This document shows, one piece after another, positions 34,354 to 43,127 of a DNA stretch of 64,000 bases. The notes beneath the pieces are model-generated. The model saw only the letters and a list, made by a program, of their open reading frames with translations, was not told where the DNA came from and made no database searches. The DNA lies in NCBI RefSeq assembly GCF_000426865.1, contig NZ_AUGE01000006.1, positions 103,225-167,224 of the forward strand, given 5' to 3'. Source of the DNA: Citrifermentans bremense R1 (GTDB taxonomy: Bacteria; Desulfobacterota; Desulfuromonadia; Geobacterales; Geobacteraceae). Both the position numbers and the translations under genes were made by a program. Numbering within the stretch: position 1 is the first letter of the stretch; the number at the start of each line of letters is the position of its first letter.

Positions 34354-35490
34354 TTATCTGGTTACAGATGCCGATGCAGTATTGCCTGCAGCATCCGTAA
34401 CTGAAATTGATACAGGTGCCGTCCAGGCAGAGCTATCTACCAGATGAGCGGTCACGCTGGAGCCGTCGGGCAATAGAAGGGCATTTACCAATGGAGGGTT
34501 ACTACTGGAAACCGAGTATGGCTTGATACCGCCGGTGATGGTGAAGTTTAGATCGGTAGACGATCCAAAGCTGGACGTGCCGGGGGCGATGGTGAGCGGA
34601 ACGTATTTGGTGGTCATGGAAACGACAAACCCGGTGTAGGTCAGCAGTGCAGGCACACCCGAAGCTTCGCTGGTGACTGCTTTGTAGATGATCGAGTCAG
34701 TGTGGGTGACGCCTTGTGGAGGTGCGGTTATGGTCACGCCCACGTTGAAAATACCCTTACCGGCCGAATCGGTTATCACTGTCGGGTTTTTAAAGATGGT
34801 GGAGGCCTTCCCGGTTAACTGGTTGTCAACCGAGATTGTTACCGGAACCCCCACACGCGGATTACCGTTAGCGTCCGTCAGCTTGATGGGAAGCTGCTGC
34901 ATGAACTCGAAGGTGTCTCCTGCGAAGTTGGCATCTACGATTTTGTCCAGGGTAACGAGTGTACCGTCCGGATCGGTTGGACCTTTGGAAGTGACAAACT
35001 CAATAATGCCTTTGCCTCGCACTATTTGGAAAGTCGTATAGGCACGGATGTGTTTCCCGTTAACTGTGGTTTCCGCCATCAGGATGACGTTGGTCGTGCT
35101 GAGCACGTTGCCTGGCGATACGATGCTCACCGCTTTTCCGTTGGAATCGGTAGTGACCGTAGTAAGAGCGGGATCTACAGTGGCCGGCCCTGCGGCAACG
35201 CTGAAGGCGACCGGAAGGTTCTCAACAGTTGCACCGTCTGAACCTTGAATGTTTGCTGTAGCGAGCAGTTGCCCGACATTCGCATCCAACGATGGCCGGT
35301 CGACCGCGAGCGCGATGGCAAACTTGCCTGTAGCACTGGATGTATTATTGAAGGAGGGAGGAGCCGAGGCTGAAACTTGACTGGGTGCCGGAGCAGGATT
35401 GAAGCTGCCATTGCTGGAACTGCCACAACCGCCTAAAACTAAACAGATAGCAGCCCACACTGTTATAAAAACAGGCTTTAGATATTCCAT
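34354..35490 (-). CDS. Lipoprotein with bacterial Ig-like domains
   Basis: 378 residues. Signal peptide with lipobox LVLGGC (acylated Cys about 22), a low-complexity linker (NPAPAPSQVSASAPP), then two or three Ig-like (Big-type) domains. These show KFAIALAVDRPSLDANVGQL, TTDSNGKAVSIVSPG and TDANGNPRVGVPVTISVDN, typical of invasin-like repeats. Probably surface-exposed and adhesive. It lies 59 bases upstream of the barrel gene and may form an accessory unit of the Tad locus. Confidence 0.75.
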   Translation of the reverse strand: MEYLKPVFITVWAAICLVLGGCGSSSNGSFNPAPAPSQVSASAPPSFNNTSSATGKFAIALAVDRPSLDANVGQLLATANIQGSDGATVENLPVAFSVAAGPATVDPALTTVTTDSNGKAVSIVSPGNVLSTTNVILMAETTVNGKHIRAYTTFQIVRGKGIIEFVTSKGPTDPDGTLVTLDKIVDANFAGDTFEFMQQLPIKLTDANGNPRVGVPVTISVDNQLTGKASTIFKNPTVITDSAGKGIFNVGVTITAPPQGVTHTDSIIYKAVTSEASGVPALLTYTGFVVSMTTKYVPLTIAPGTSSFGSSTDLNFTITGGIKPYSVSSSNPPLVNALLLPDGSSVTAHLVDSSAWTAPVSISVTDAAGNTASASVTR

Positions 35491-36080
35491 TTCTCAACCC
35501 CCCCTCAAAAAATAGGCATTCAATAACAACAGGTATTACGGTGGAGCTTTGCTAAGAGCTTGTTCACGTCAGTGAAAGATTGTTAATTTTTCTGACTGAG
35601 TGTGAATTTATCCGACATTATTTTTTTCGCAACCTTGACTGTGTTCCCGATGCGGATGTCCTTTGAGTGCAGCAGTATCGGTAACTGTGCAAATTTGTGG
35701 GGAAAACAAGCAGAAAATTTATATTCTGGCGACGAGTTACAAGGGGATTCTATTATCGATATAAGATAAATGATGGCTCCTGAATGCACCGAATGCCTAA
35801 CTGGCATCTCAGGCTTATAGTGAGAGAGGGTAGCTTTAGAAGGGGGGAAAAGTGCGATGGAAGGGGAGGGATTTATCATTATGTTTGGATCTCACCCGGT
35901 CTAGGGATGGTCCGAAAGCTATCAAATCCGATAGCACGAAAAGGACTGTCCTGGAAAAGTTCTGCGTGGGGAGGAGGGGGGGACACAAGCCAGGCTGTCT
36001 AGGACTTGAATATGACGCAAGCGAGCTTGCGGTGCAGATGATGGAGGTGGGTTATTTTTTAGGTGTATGAAATGGTTGAT
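35491..36080. other. Gene-free 590-bp stretch, G-rich part with repeated GGA motifs
   Basis: No convincing gene in either strand; short frames here lack ribosome-binding sites and family features. From about 35822 to 36050 the plus strand is rich in GGA triplets (about a dozen). A small hairpin (GCAAGCGAGCTTGC) and a later T-run (36055-36060) follow. It could be a small RNA, but this is speculative. Confidence 0.3.
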
Positions 36081-36275
36081 TCAGATTTTGAACCCAGCCT
36101 TTTTCAGGAACTCTGCTTTTTCCGGCGGCGACATCTTATCCACGAAATAGCGGATCGTGTAACCCCCGACAAGCTTGCACCTGTTTAAGGCGTCACCCAC
36201 ACTCTCCGCACTGGGGGTACACCCTGTTCCCATAAGCATGGCCATTCCGGCGAATACCAGCAGCACTCTTTTCAT
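36081..36275 (-). CDS. Small lipoprotein
   Basis: 64 residues. Lipoprotein signal with lipobox MGTGC (Cys about 19), then TPSAESVGDALNRCKLVGGY and a charged C-terminus. No family recognised. It stands alone between two gene-free stretches. Confidence 0.55.
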   Translation of the reverse strand: MKRVLLVFAGMAMLMGTGCTPSAESVGDALNRCKLVGGYTIRYFVDKMSPPEKAEFLKKAGFKI

Positions 36276-36579
36276 GATTCCATCCTTTGCTCCAACCGCG
36301 GCCGCTCTCTTTTCCGGTGCATAGGCGCGTTGAAACTATTCTAGTATGCCTGAGGGATACGCCCCTGAGAGTAGTCTAATGTGTCATCGCCTACCACTTT
36401 GCTCTTATGAACTCAATTCCTTTAATGTTTTCGAGAACAAAGCGAAACCGTTGCGGTATTAATTTCGTCAGCCGATGTCATAACATGGCGGCGCGGCGCG
36501 CCTGGGAAGCTCTCATGTTGACCCGGTACCAATAAATGTTATAGGGTATCAGCGGAAGCAGGACAGCGGAGGCGAGATC

Positions 36580-36700
36580 ATGCAAAAAAACACCAGCGTC
36601 ACTCTTGGCGCACACTATTGAGGGTGAGGAAAGCGGCACTGCTGATTATTCCCTGGAGAGCTTACTTTCGGATCTTGACGATGAAGGGACGCAGTCATAA
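36580..36700 (+). pseudogene. Internally deleted ParD-family antitoxin relic
   Basis: ATG at 36580 follows GGAGG and encodes MQKNTSVTLGAHY, the typical start of ParD/CC2985-type antitoxins (KNTSVTLG.HF), then hits a stop. In another frame, 36623-36700 encodes GEESGTADYSLESLLSDL and a short acidic tail, matching the usual end of the family. The middle (about 40 residues with the ribbon-helix-helix) is gone. No ParE toxin remains. A TTGACC/TATAGG promoter-like pair lies upstream. The relic lies about 85 bases from a tRNA-Cys gene. Confidence 0.6.
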
Positions 36701-36741
36701 AGATAAGAGGAGCTTGTTGCGGTATGAATAACGCGGAAAGA

Positions 36742-36777
36742 AAAAAAGGCTTACAGTCATTGACTGTAAGCCTTTTT
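36742..36777. terminator. Bidirectional terminator downstream of tRNA-Cys
   Basis: The stem AAAGGCTTACAGTCA with TGACTGTAAGCCTTT is flanked by A and T runs on both sides. It ends the tRNA-Cys transcript on the minus strand and can act on the plus strand. Confidence 0.88.
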
Positions 36778-36783
36778 CTATTA

Positions 36784-36858
36784 TGGAGGCGGCAATCGGA
36801 TTTGAACCGATGAGTGAAGGATTTGCAGTCCTTTGCCTTACCACTTGGCCATGCCGCC
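36784..36858 (-). tRNA. tRNA-Cys (GCA)
   Basis: The minus strand folds as a full cloverleaf. Acceptor GGCGGCA pairs with TGCCGCC, the discriminator is T, and CCA is encoded. The anticodon loop contains GCA (GGACTGCAAATCC), and the T-arm reads CGGTTCAAATCCG. It has its own promoter and a terminator. Confidence 0.95.
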
Positions 36859-36878
36859 TTGTGCATCGAAGGAGCCCG

Positions 36879-36907
36879 TTTATAACCTGAAACATTCTCT
36901 GTGTCAA
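36879..36907 (-). promoter_or_regulatory. Sigma-70 promoter of tRNA-Cys
   Basis: On the minus strand, TTGACA (36907-36902), a 17-base spacer and TATAAA (36884-36879) lie 20 bases upstream of the tRNA 5' end. This is a near-consensus promoter directly behind the pgsA stop. Confidence 0.8.
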
Positions 36908-36917
36908 CGGGAAATTT

Positions 36918-37484
36918 CTACTTGGCTATGACCCTGACGAACTTATTGAGATAGTCGACACCGGACCAGATAGTTATCACAGTTGCGATCCAGAGATAGA
37001 ACATTCCGACGTTATGCATGTTCACTACCAGCAGGGGGTGGTCGATGGAAAAGAACCAGCGGTAGTCGTAGTGCAGCAACAGGCCGATGATGGCGACCAG
37101 CTGGAAGATGGTCTTGAACTTCCCCAAATTGCTCGCGGGTATCACGATCCCCTCGGTAGAGGCGATGCCGCGCAGCCCGGTGATGATCATCTCCCGCCCG
37201 AGGATCACCAGCACCATCCAGGCCGGAACCCGGTCGAAGGGAAGGATCATGATCAGGGCGGCCATGACGATCAGCTTGTCGGCGATCGGGTCCAGGAACT
37301 TCCCGAATACGGTGACGATTCCCATGCGGCGGGCCAGGTAGCCGTCCAGCCAGTCGGTCACCGACGCCGCGGCAAAGAGCGCCGCGGCCCAGAAGCAGGG
37401 CTCGCGCTCAGGCGACAGGAGCAGGACGCACAGAATCGGTATCGCCGCGATCCGCACCATGGTGAGGATGTTGGGGATGTTCAT
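36918..37484 (-). CDS. pgsA: CDP-diacylglycerol-glycerol-3-phosphate 3-phosphatidyltransferase
   Basis: 188 residues from the family-like start MNIPNILTMVRI; an in-frame ATG at 37511 would add nine residues. Makes phosphatidylglycerophosphate, the committed step to phosphatidylglycerol, at the inner membrane. The CDP-alcohol phosphotransferase motif is complete: DWLDGYLARR, then GKFLDPIADK. About four to six membrane segments. It lies downstream of the lytic transglycosylase gene on the same strand. Confidence 0.92.
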   Translation of the reverse strand: MNIPNILTMVRIAAIPILCVLLLSPEREPCFWAAALFAAASVTDWLDGYLARRMGIVTVFGKFLDPIADKLIVMAALIMILPFDRVPAWMVLVILGREMIITGLRGIASTEGIVIPASNLGKFKTIFQLVAIIGLLLHYDYRWFFSIDHPLLVVNMHNVGMFYLWIATVITIWSGVDYLNKFVRVIAK

Positions 37485-37528
37485 TATCTTCGCTGGGGGG
37501 GGGGAGGACATGCTGTCTGCCTTTATCG

Positions 37529-38143
37529 CTATCTGTAGTTGTTCCGGTAACTCAACACTTTGGCCACGTAACTCTGCGTTTCCTTGAAGGGGGGGATGCC
37601 GCCGTACTTGGCGACGGACCCCATACCCGAGTTGTAGGCGGCCAAGGCCAGCGACTCGTCTCCCTTGAAGGTGTCCAGGAGGAACCTCAGGTAGCGTACC
37701 CCGCCGCGGATGTTGTCGGAGGGGTTGAAGCAATCCGAGACCTTGAGCCCCTGGGCGGTCTTGGGCATCAGCTGCATGAGCCCCTGGGCCCCCTTGGAGG
37801 AGACGGCGGAGGGGTTGTACCCGCTTTCGGCATGGATCACGGCTTTCACGAGCGAGCTGTCGACGCCGAACTCGCGGGAGCAGGAGTTGATTATGGGCTC
37901 GAATTCTGCGGGGTTCCTGGCGTAGCCGGGGAGCTTGAAGGCGGTCCTTAGTTTCTTGTCCTTCTTTATGTCCCTCATGAACACCTTGAACCGCTTGTCG
38001 GTAGGTGCGTCGGTGAAGTGCAGGGTCCCGTCGGGATCCTCATAACGGTATATGTCGGCACGGGCCGGGGCGAGGGGGGCGCTGGAGAGCGCCAGCAGCG
38101 TCGCCAACCCCGCAAAAAGCAGTCGTTGAGACCTACAGGGCAT
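37529..38143 (-). CDS. SLT-family lytic transglycosylase with DUF4124 domain
   Basis: 204 residues. Signal peptide (about 1-29), then a DUF4124-like segment (IYRYEDPDGTLHFTDAPTDK) and a goose-type SLT domain (about 85-200). The catalytic glutamate is in HAESGYNP; further signatures are SSKGAQGLMQLMPKTA and LALAAYNSG. It cleaves peptidoglycan glycan strands to 1,6-anhydro ends in the periplasm. It is upstream of pgsA by 17-44 bases depending on the pgsA start. Confidence 0.9.
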   Translation of the reverse strand: MPCRSQRLLFAGLATLLALSSAPLAPARADIYRYEDPDGTLHFTDAPTDKRFKVFMRDIKKDKKLRTAFKLPGYARNPAEFEPIINSCSREFGVDSSLVKAVIHAESGYNPSAVSSKGAQGLMQLMPKTAQGLKVSDCFNPSDNIRGGVRYLRFLLDTFKGDESLALAAYNSGMGSVAKYGGIPPFKETQSYVAKVLSYRNNYR

Positions 38144-38254
38144 GAGCTTCCTTTTTTAATGGGTGAGAGAAATCAGCCACCGGAAATATAGACCAATAAG
38201 CATGATAATTCAAGGTCTAATGTGAACCCAAGGGGCGATAACCTGTCAAAAGTC

Positions 38255-38283
38255 TTGACAAAAATGCCGCGGAGATCAATAAT
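38255..38283 (+). promoter_or_regulatory. Candidate sigma-70 promoter of the nadB operon
   Basis: TTGACA (38255-38260), a 17-base spacer and AATAAT (38278-38283) lie 48 bases upstream of the nadB start. Confidence 0.65.
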
Positions 38284-38331
38284 TTGCCGGTTTTTCAATC
38301 AAACGGCCGATTCAAGGCTAGCGGGGGAGTT

Positions 38332-39933
38332 ATGAAGGTGCAGAGTGATTTTCTGGTCATTGGCAGCGGCATCGCGGGGCTTTCCTTCGCGCTGCAAGCG
38401 GCGGCTCACGGTACGGTCGCCCTGCTTGCCAAACGTGATATAGCGGAGACCGCTACGAACTACGCCCAAGGGGGGATCGCGTCGGTTTCCTCGAACGAGG
38501 ACTCCTTCGACGCCCACGTGCAGGACACCCTGGTTGCGGGCGCCGGCATCTGCCACGAAGACGTGGTGCGCCTGGTGGTCGAGGAAGGACCGCAGGTGAT
38601 CGCCAACCTCATCGAGTGGGGGGTGAAATTCACCAGGAACACCAGCGGCGAGGCCTACGACCTCACCCGGGAGGGGGGGCACAGCCAGCGGCGCATCCTG
38701 CACGCAGCCGACATCACCGGCCGGGAGATCCAGCGCGCGCTGGTCGAGGCGGCCCACGCCCACGACAACATCACCATCTACGAAAACCATGCGGCCATCG
38801 ACCTGATCACCGAGTCGAAGGTGCTCAAGAAGAAAACGGAGCAAAACCGCTGCCTGGGCGCCCACGTACTCGACGTGAAGGCGGGGGTTGTGAAGACCTT
38901 CAGCTCCCGCATCACCCTTTTGGCCTCCGGAGGGGCTGGGAAGGTCTATCTGTATACCTGCAACCCGGACATAGCCTCCGGCGACGGGGTTGCCATGGCC
39001 TACCGCGCCGGCGCCACCATCGCCAACATGGAGTTCATGCAGTTCCACCCGACCACTCTGTTCCACCCCAACGCTCGCTCCTTCCTGATCTCGGAGGCGG
39101 TACGCGGCGAGGGGGCGATCCTCAAGCGCCGCGACGGCACCGCCTTCATGGAGCGCTACCACCACCTCAAAGACCTGGCCCCCCGCGACATCGTGGCCCG
39201 CGCCATCGACAACGAGATGAAGACCCACGGCGACGACTGCGTCTACCTGGACATCAGGCACCGAGGCGCTGAATACATCACCTCCCGCTTCCCCAACATC
39301 TACCAGACCTGCCTCGACTACGGCATCGACATGACCAAGGAGATGATCCCGGTCGTGCCTGCGGCGCATTATCTGTGCGGCGGGGTGGCGGTGGACAAGA
39401 ACGCCGAGACCGACGTGAAGCACCTCTATGCCATCGGCGAGGTCGCCTTCACCGGCCTGCACGGCGCCAACCGGCTCGCCAGCAACTCCCTTCTGGAAGC
39501 GGCCGTCTACGCCGGGCGCGCCTTCCACCACGCCGTCGAAGTCTTGAAGGGGGGAGGCTTTCCCTCCTACGCCATCCCGGAGTGGGACAGCGGCACCGCC
39601 ACGAACTCCGACGAAATGGTCGTCGTCTCGCAGAACTGGGACGAGATCAGGCGCTTCATGTCCAACTACGTGGGGATCGTGAGAAGCGACAAGAGGCTTG
39701 CGCGCGCCATGCACCGCATCGAGCTGATCCAGGACGAGATCGAGGAGTACTACTGGAACTTCATCGTCACCTCGGACCTGATCGAGCTCAGGAACATCGC
39801 CACCGTCGCCCAGCTCATCGTCACCTGCGCCCAGATGAGGAAGGAGTCGCGCGGGCTCAACTACAACATCGATTACCCGAACGTGGACGACGCCAACTGG
39901 AAGTGCGACACCTTCGTCAAGAAGCAGTTCTGA
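38332..39933 (+). CDS. nadB: L-aspartate oxidase
   Basis: 533 residues. First step of de novo NAD synthesis: FAD-dependent oxidation of L-aspartate to iminoaspartate. The N-terminal dinucleotide motif GSGIAGLSFALQAA is intact. So are the NYAQGGIASV, REGGHSQRRILHAAD and HGANRLASNSLLEA signatures of the succinate dehydrogenase/aspartate oxidase flavoproteins. The start at 38332 follows GGGGGAG; a longer frame from 38284 has no better site. First gene of a plus-strand run with chorismate mutase eight bases downstream. Confidence 0.95.
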   Translation: MKVQSDFLVIGSGIAGLSFALQAAAHGTVALLAKRDIAETATNYAQGGIASVSSNEDSFDAHVQDTLVAGAGICHEDVVRLVVEEGPQVIANLIEWGVKFTRNTSGEAYDLTREGGHSQRRILHAADITGREIQRALVEAAHAHDNITIYENHAAIDLITESKVLKKKTEQNRCLGAHVLDVKAGVVKTFSSRITLLASGGAGKVYLYTCNPDIASGDGVAMAYRAGATIANMEFMQFHPTTLFHPNARSFLISEAVRGEGAILKRRDGTAFMERYHHLKDLAPRDIVARAIDNEMKTHGDDCVYLDIRHRGAEYITSRFPNIYQTCLDYGIDMTKEMIPVVPAAHYLCGGVAVDKNAETDVKHLYAIGEVAFTGLHGANRLASNSLLEAAVYAGRAFHHAVEVLKGGGFPSYAIPEWDSGTATNSDEMVVVSQNWDEIRRFMSNYVGIVRSDKRLARAMHRIELIQDEIEEYYWNFIVTSDLIELRNIATVAQLIVTCAQMRKESRGLNYNIDYPNVDDANWKCDTFVKKQF

Positions 39934-39940
39934 GGAAGAC

Positions 39941-40216
39941 ATGACCATAGACGAGATCAGGCAGGAGATAGACCGGCTGGACAGTGAACTGCTGCGTATT
40001 TTCAACGAGCGGGCCTCTCTTGCCCTGAAAATCGGTGAAATCAAGAAGGGTCTCGATCTGCCGGTCTACGACCCCGCGCGGGAAAAGCGGATCTTCACCA
40101 GGATGAGCGCTGAAAACAGCGGTCCCCTGGACGACCAGGCCATCGTGCGGCTCTTCGAGAGGGTGGTCGACGAGTCCCGCCGCCTGGAGCGGATCAAGAC
40201 CGCAGGGGATCACTGA
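39941..40216 (+). CDS. AroQ-type chorismate mutase
   Basis: 91 residues. Single all-helical AroQ domain: IDEIRQEIDRLDSELLRIF, RASLALKIGEIK with the catalytic lysine, and DPAREKRI. It converts chorismate to prephenate for phenylalanine and tyrosine synthesis. It is preceded by GAGGAAG and followed by a stand-alone DAHP-synthase-type regulatory domain, which links it to aromatic-amino-acid control. Confidence 0.9.
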   Translation: MTIDEIRQEIDRLDSELLRIFNERASLALKIGEIKKGLDLPVYDPAREKRIFTRMSAENSGPLDDQAIVRLFERVVDESRRLERIKTAGDH

Positions 40217-40233
40217 GGCAACAGGAGGTTCAA

Positions 40234-40443
40234 GTGCTGATAGTAATGCGCAAGACGGCCGACGAAGGGGCGCAGGACACCATAAAGGCGTACCTCATCG
40301 ACCGCGGTTTCGACATACATCAATCCACCGGCGCCAACCGCGTCATCATCGGCGTGATCGGCGACACGGAGAGCATACCGGAGGCGGAGATAGCGGCGTT
40401 CCCGGGGGTGCTGCAGGTGGTCCGGATCGCCAAGGAAGAGTGA
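40234..40443 (+). CDS. Stand-alone ferredoxin-like domain of DAHP-synthase type
   Basis: 69 residues, GTG start at 40234 with AGGAGG upstream. The sequence MLIVMRKTADEGAQDTIKAY, then GANRVIIGVIGD, then FPGVLQVVRIAK matches the N-terminal ferredoxin-like domain of type I-beta 3-deoxy-7-phosphoheptulonate synthases, which confers allosteric control. No catalytic barrel follows. It lies between chorismate mutase and glnD, overlapping glnD by one base. A regulatory subunit acting on chorismate mutase or a DAHP synthase elsewhere is plausible but inferred. Confidence 0.75.
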   Translation: MLIVMRKTADEGAQDTIKAYLIDRGFDIHQSTGANRVIIGVIGDTESIPEAEIAAFPGVLQVVRIAKEE

Positions 40444-43127
40444 TGCGCCTGAACATCAACGCATACCTCTCCGAGTCGCACAAAGGCGACGGCAAGAGCT
40501 TCGAGGAGAAGCGCGGCGCCTACTTCGCCGCTGCGCGCGAGTTCCTGGAACACTTCAGGGAGGAGTCCAAGCGCGGCCACCGCGAGGGGGAGGACGGCAT
40601 CTCGGTGGTGCAGTCGATCACGGCGATGACGGACGCACTGGTGGTCCGGCTCTTCACGGCGCTCTCCGACGACCTGCAGATGCATAAGACCGGGCAGCTT
40701 GCGCTGGTGGCGGTCGGGGGGTACGGCCGGCGCGAGCTGAACCCTTACTCCGACCTGGACCTGATGTTTCTCTACAGCGGCAAGGAGTCCAAGGTGGTGG
40801 AGGAGGCGGCCAACCGTCTGCTCTATTTCCTGTGGGACCTGCGCCTGGACGTCGGCTACTCGGTGCGCACCCTTTCTGACTGCGTCGAGATGGCGGGGGG
40901 GGACCTGACCGTCAAGACGGCGCTTCTGGATGCGCGCCTTCTGACCGGGAGCGAGCAGCTCTATAACGACCTGAAGAAGCTGATGGTGACCCAGGTGCTC
41001 TCCAAGAGAAGCGACTCCTTCATCTCGGCGAAGCTCGACGAGCTCAAGAAGCGGCGCGAGAAGTACGGCTCCAGCGTCTATATCCTGGAACCCAACATCA
41101 AGGAAGGGGAGGGGTGCCTGCGCGACCTGCATACTGCGATGTGGGTGGCGAAGATCAAATACAAGGTGGACGAGCCGCGCGAGCTGGTGATCAAGGGGGT
41201 GCTTTCCGAGGAGGAGCTGGGGCTCTACTACAGCTCGCTCAACTACCTCTGGCGCATCAGAAACGAGCTCCACTACTTGGCCGGCAGGAAGAACGACCAG
41301 CTTACCTTCGACGCGCAGACCTCCATCGCCCGCTTCTTCGGCTACGAAGACAGCGGCAAGACCCTGGCGGTCGAGCAGTTCATGCAGGACTTCTACCTGC
41401 ACGCCAACCGCGTCGAGCATTTCTCGTCTTTATTGATCACCAAGTGCATCCAGCGCGACGACGGCAAGCGCAAGATCCTGGGATACTTCACCCGCAGGCC
41501 GGTAGGCGACGGCTGCTACGTGGTGAAGGGCGAGCTGGTGGTCCCCGACGAGTCGGTGATCGCCAAGGAGCCGGTCCGCCTGATGCGGATCTTCGAGCAT
41601 GCCCAGAAGCAGGGGGTGACGCTGGCCCTTGGTACCAAGCGGCTTGTGCGTGACAGTCTGGACCTGGTGAACGACAAGTTCCGCCGTTCCAAGGAGGCCG
41701 GCACCTCCTTCGTCAATATCCTGCAGTCCGAGAAGGGGCTTGCCGAGACCCTGCAGCAGATGCACCACCTGGGGTTTTTGAACCGTTTCATCCCGGAGTT
41801 CGAGCGGATCTACTGCAAGGTGCAGCACGACGCCTACCACATCTATACGGTCGATACCCACACGCTCTTCGCCGTCGAGGAGATCGTCAAGCTGTGTCGC
41901 GGCGACCATGCGGATACCCTGCCGCTTTTGACCCAGCTCGCCCGGGAAGTGGACAAGCGCTGGCTGCTGATACTGGCGGTGATGCTCCACGACGTCGGGA
42001 AAGGTGGCGGGGGCGGGCACGCCGAGATCGGCGCCGAGCTCTCCAAGACCATCGCCAGGCGGCTGGGGCTTACCCGCGAGGACACCGAGAGGCTGCAGTT
42101 CCTGGTACGGCACCATCTGCTCTTGGCCCACATAGCCCAGCGGCGCGACCTGCACGACGAGAGGATGATCATCCAGTTTGCCCGCCAGATGGAGAAGAGC
42201 GAGAACCTGAAGATGCTTTATCTGCTCACCTACGCGGACATCAAGGCGGTGGGGCCCGAGGTTTGGACCGAGTGGAAGGCGCTTCTCCTGCAGGAGCTCT
42301 ACGAGAAGGCGTTCCGGGTGCTGGAGCGCGGCGACTTCAAGCTCGAGGCCTCCGGAGACCGGGTGCGCCGGGTGAAAAAGACCGTCTTCGAGCTTTTGGC
42401 CGACGACTACCCGGGCCAATTGGTCAAGGACGAACTGCAGGCGCTCTCCACCAGGCATCTCCTTTCCTATTCCCCCGAGGTCATCGCGGCGCATGTCCGG
42501 ACGCTCTTGAGGCTCCCGAAGGATCAGCTGGTGGTCCAGCTCGCCCACGAGGTGGACAAGGGGTACACCAACTGCACCGTCTGCACCTATGACGTTCCCG
42601 GTCTTTTCTCCATGATCACCGGTGTCGTTGCGGCCAACGGCATGAACATCCTCGGCGCCCAGATCCACACCAACACCAACGAGAAGGTACTGGACATCCT
42701 CCAGGTCGGCTCCCCCCAGGGGTTCGTCATCACCGAAGAGAGCCGCTGGACCCGTTTCCAGAACGATCTCAGGCAGGTGCTGGAAGGGAAGGTGAAGGTG
42801 AGCGCCCTGGTGGCGAAAAGGCACCGCCCGAGCATCCTGTCCGAGAAGGCCAAGCCGACCGTTCCGGCACGGGTGGAGATCGACAACGAGGTCTCCTCCG
42901 ACTACACGGTCATCGACATCTACGCCCACGACAAGATCGGGCTTTTGTACGGCATCACCAGCACCCTGACCCGGCTCGGGCTCTACATCGGCGTCTCCAA
43001 GATCTCCACCAAGGTGGACCAGGTGGCCGACGTCTTCTACGTGAAGGACATCTTCGGGCAGAAGATCATGAACCCCGGCAAGCTTGAGGAGATCCGCAAG
43101 GAGCTCCTCGACGCAGTCGACGGCTAG
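40443..43127 (+). CDS. glnD: Bifunctional [protein-PII] uridylyltransferase/uridylyl-removing enzyme
   Basis: 894 residues. Senses glutamine and modifies PII proteins, setting nitrogen status. The nucleotidyltransferase motif GGYGRRELNPYSDLDLMFLY lies near residue 95. The PII-uridylyltransferase helical domain, an HD domain (VMLHDVGKGGGGGH, about 515) and two C-terminal ACT domains (about 705-790 and 815-894) follow. ATG at 40443 overlaps the previous stop (TGATG); the GTG three bases upstream is an alternative. GlnB/GlnK is not in the window. Confidence 0.95.
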   Translation: MRLNINAYLSESHKGDGKSFEEKRGAYFAAAREFLEHFREESKRGHREGEDGISVVQSITAMTDALVVRLFTALSDDLQMHKTGQLALVAVGGYGRRELNPYSDLDLMFLYSGKESKVVEEAANRLLYFLWDLRLDVGYSVRTLSDCVEMAGGDLTVKTALLDARLLTGSEQLYNDLKKLMVTQVLSKRSDSFISAKLDELKKRREKYGSSVYILEPNIKEGEGCLRDLHTAMWVAKIKYKVDEPRELVIKGVLSEEELGLYYSSLNYLWRIRNELHYLAGRKNDQLTFDAQTSIARFFGYEDSGKTLAVEQFMQDFYLHANRVEHFSSLLITKCIQRDDGKRKILGYFTRRPVGDGCYVVKGELVVPDESVIAKEPVRLMRIFEHAQKQGVTLALGTKRLVRDSLDLVNDKFRRSKEAGTSFVNILQSEKGLAETLQQMHHLGFLNRFIPEFERIYCKVQHDAYHIYTVDTHTLFAVEEIVKLCRGDHADTLPLLTQLAREVDKRWLLILAVMLHDVGKGGGGGHAEIGAELSKTIARRLGLTREDTERLQFLVRHHLLLAHIAQRRDLHDERMIIQFARQMEKSENLKMLYLLTYADIKAVGPEVWTEWKALLLQELYEKAFRVLERGDFKLEASGDRVRRVKKTVFELLADDYPGQLVKDELQALSTRHLLSYSPEVIAAHVRTLLRLPKDQLVVQLAHEVDKGYTNCTVCTYDVPGLFSMITGVVAANGMNILGAQIHTNTNEKVLDILQVGSPQGFVITEESRWTRFQNDLRQVLEGKVKVSALVAKRHRPSILSEKAKPTVPARVEIDNEVSSDYTVIDIYAHDKIGLLYGITSTLTRLGLYIGVSKISTKVDQVADVFYVKDIFGQKIMNPGKLEEIRKELLDAVDG

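Noticed and set aside
35583..35879. 98-codon minus-strand frame
   Set aside because: No ribosome-binding site, AT-rich intergenic composition, no family resemblance.
35880..36010. Possible GEMM-type riboswitch upstream of the small lipoprotein region
   Set aside because: A GGTCCGAAAG stretch looked similar, but the AAACC, GNRA loop and GCAAAGCC core elements are absent.
38299..40044. 581-codon minus-strand frame opposite nadB
   Set aside because: NadB is unambiguous on the plus strand; the opposite frame has no recognisable domain.
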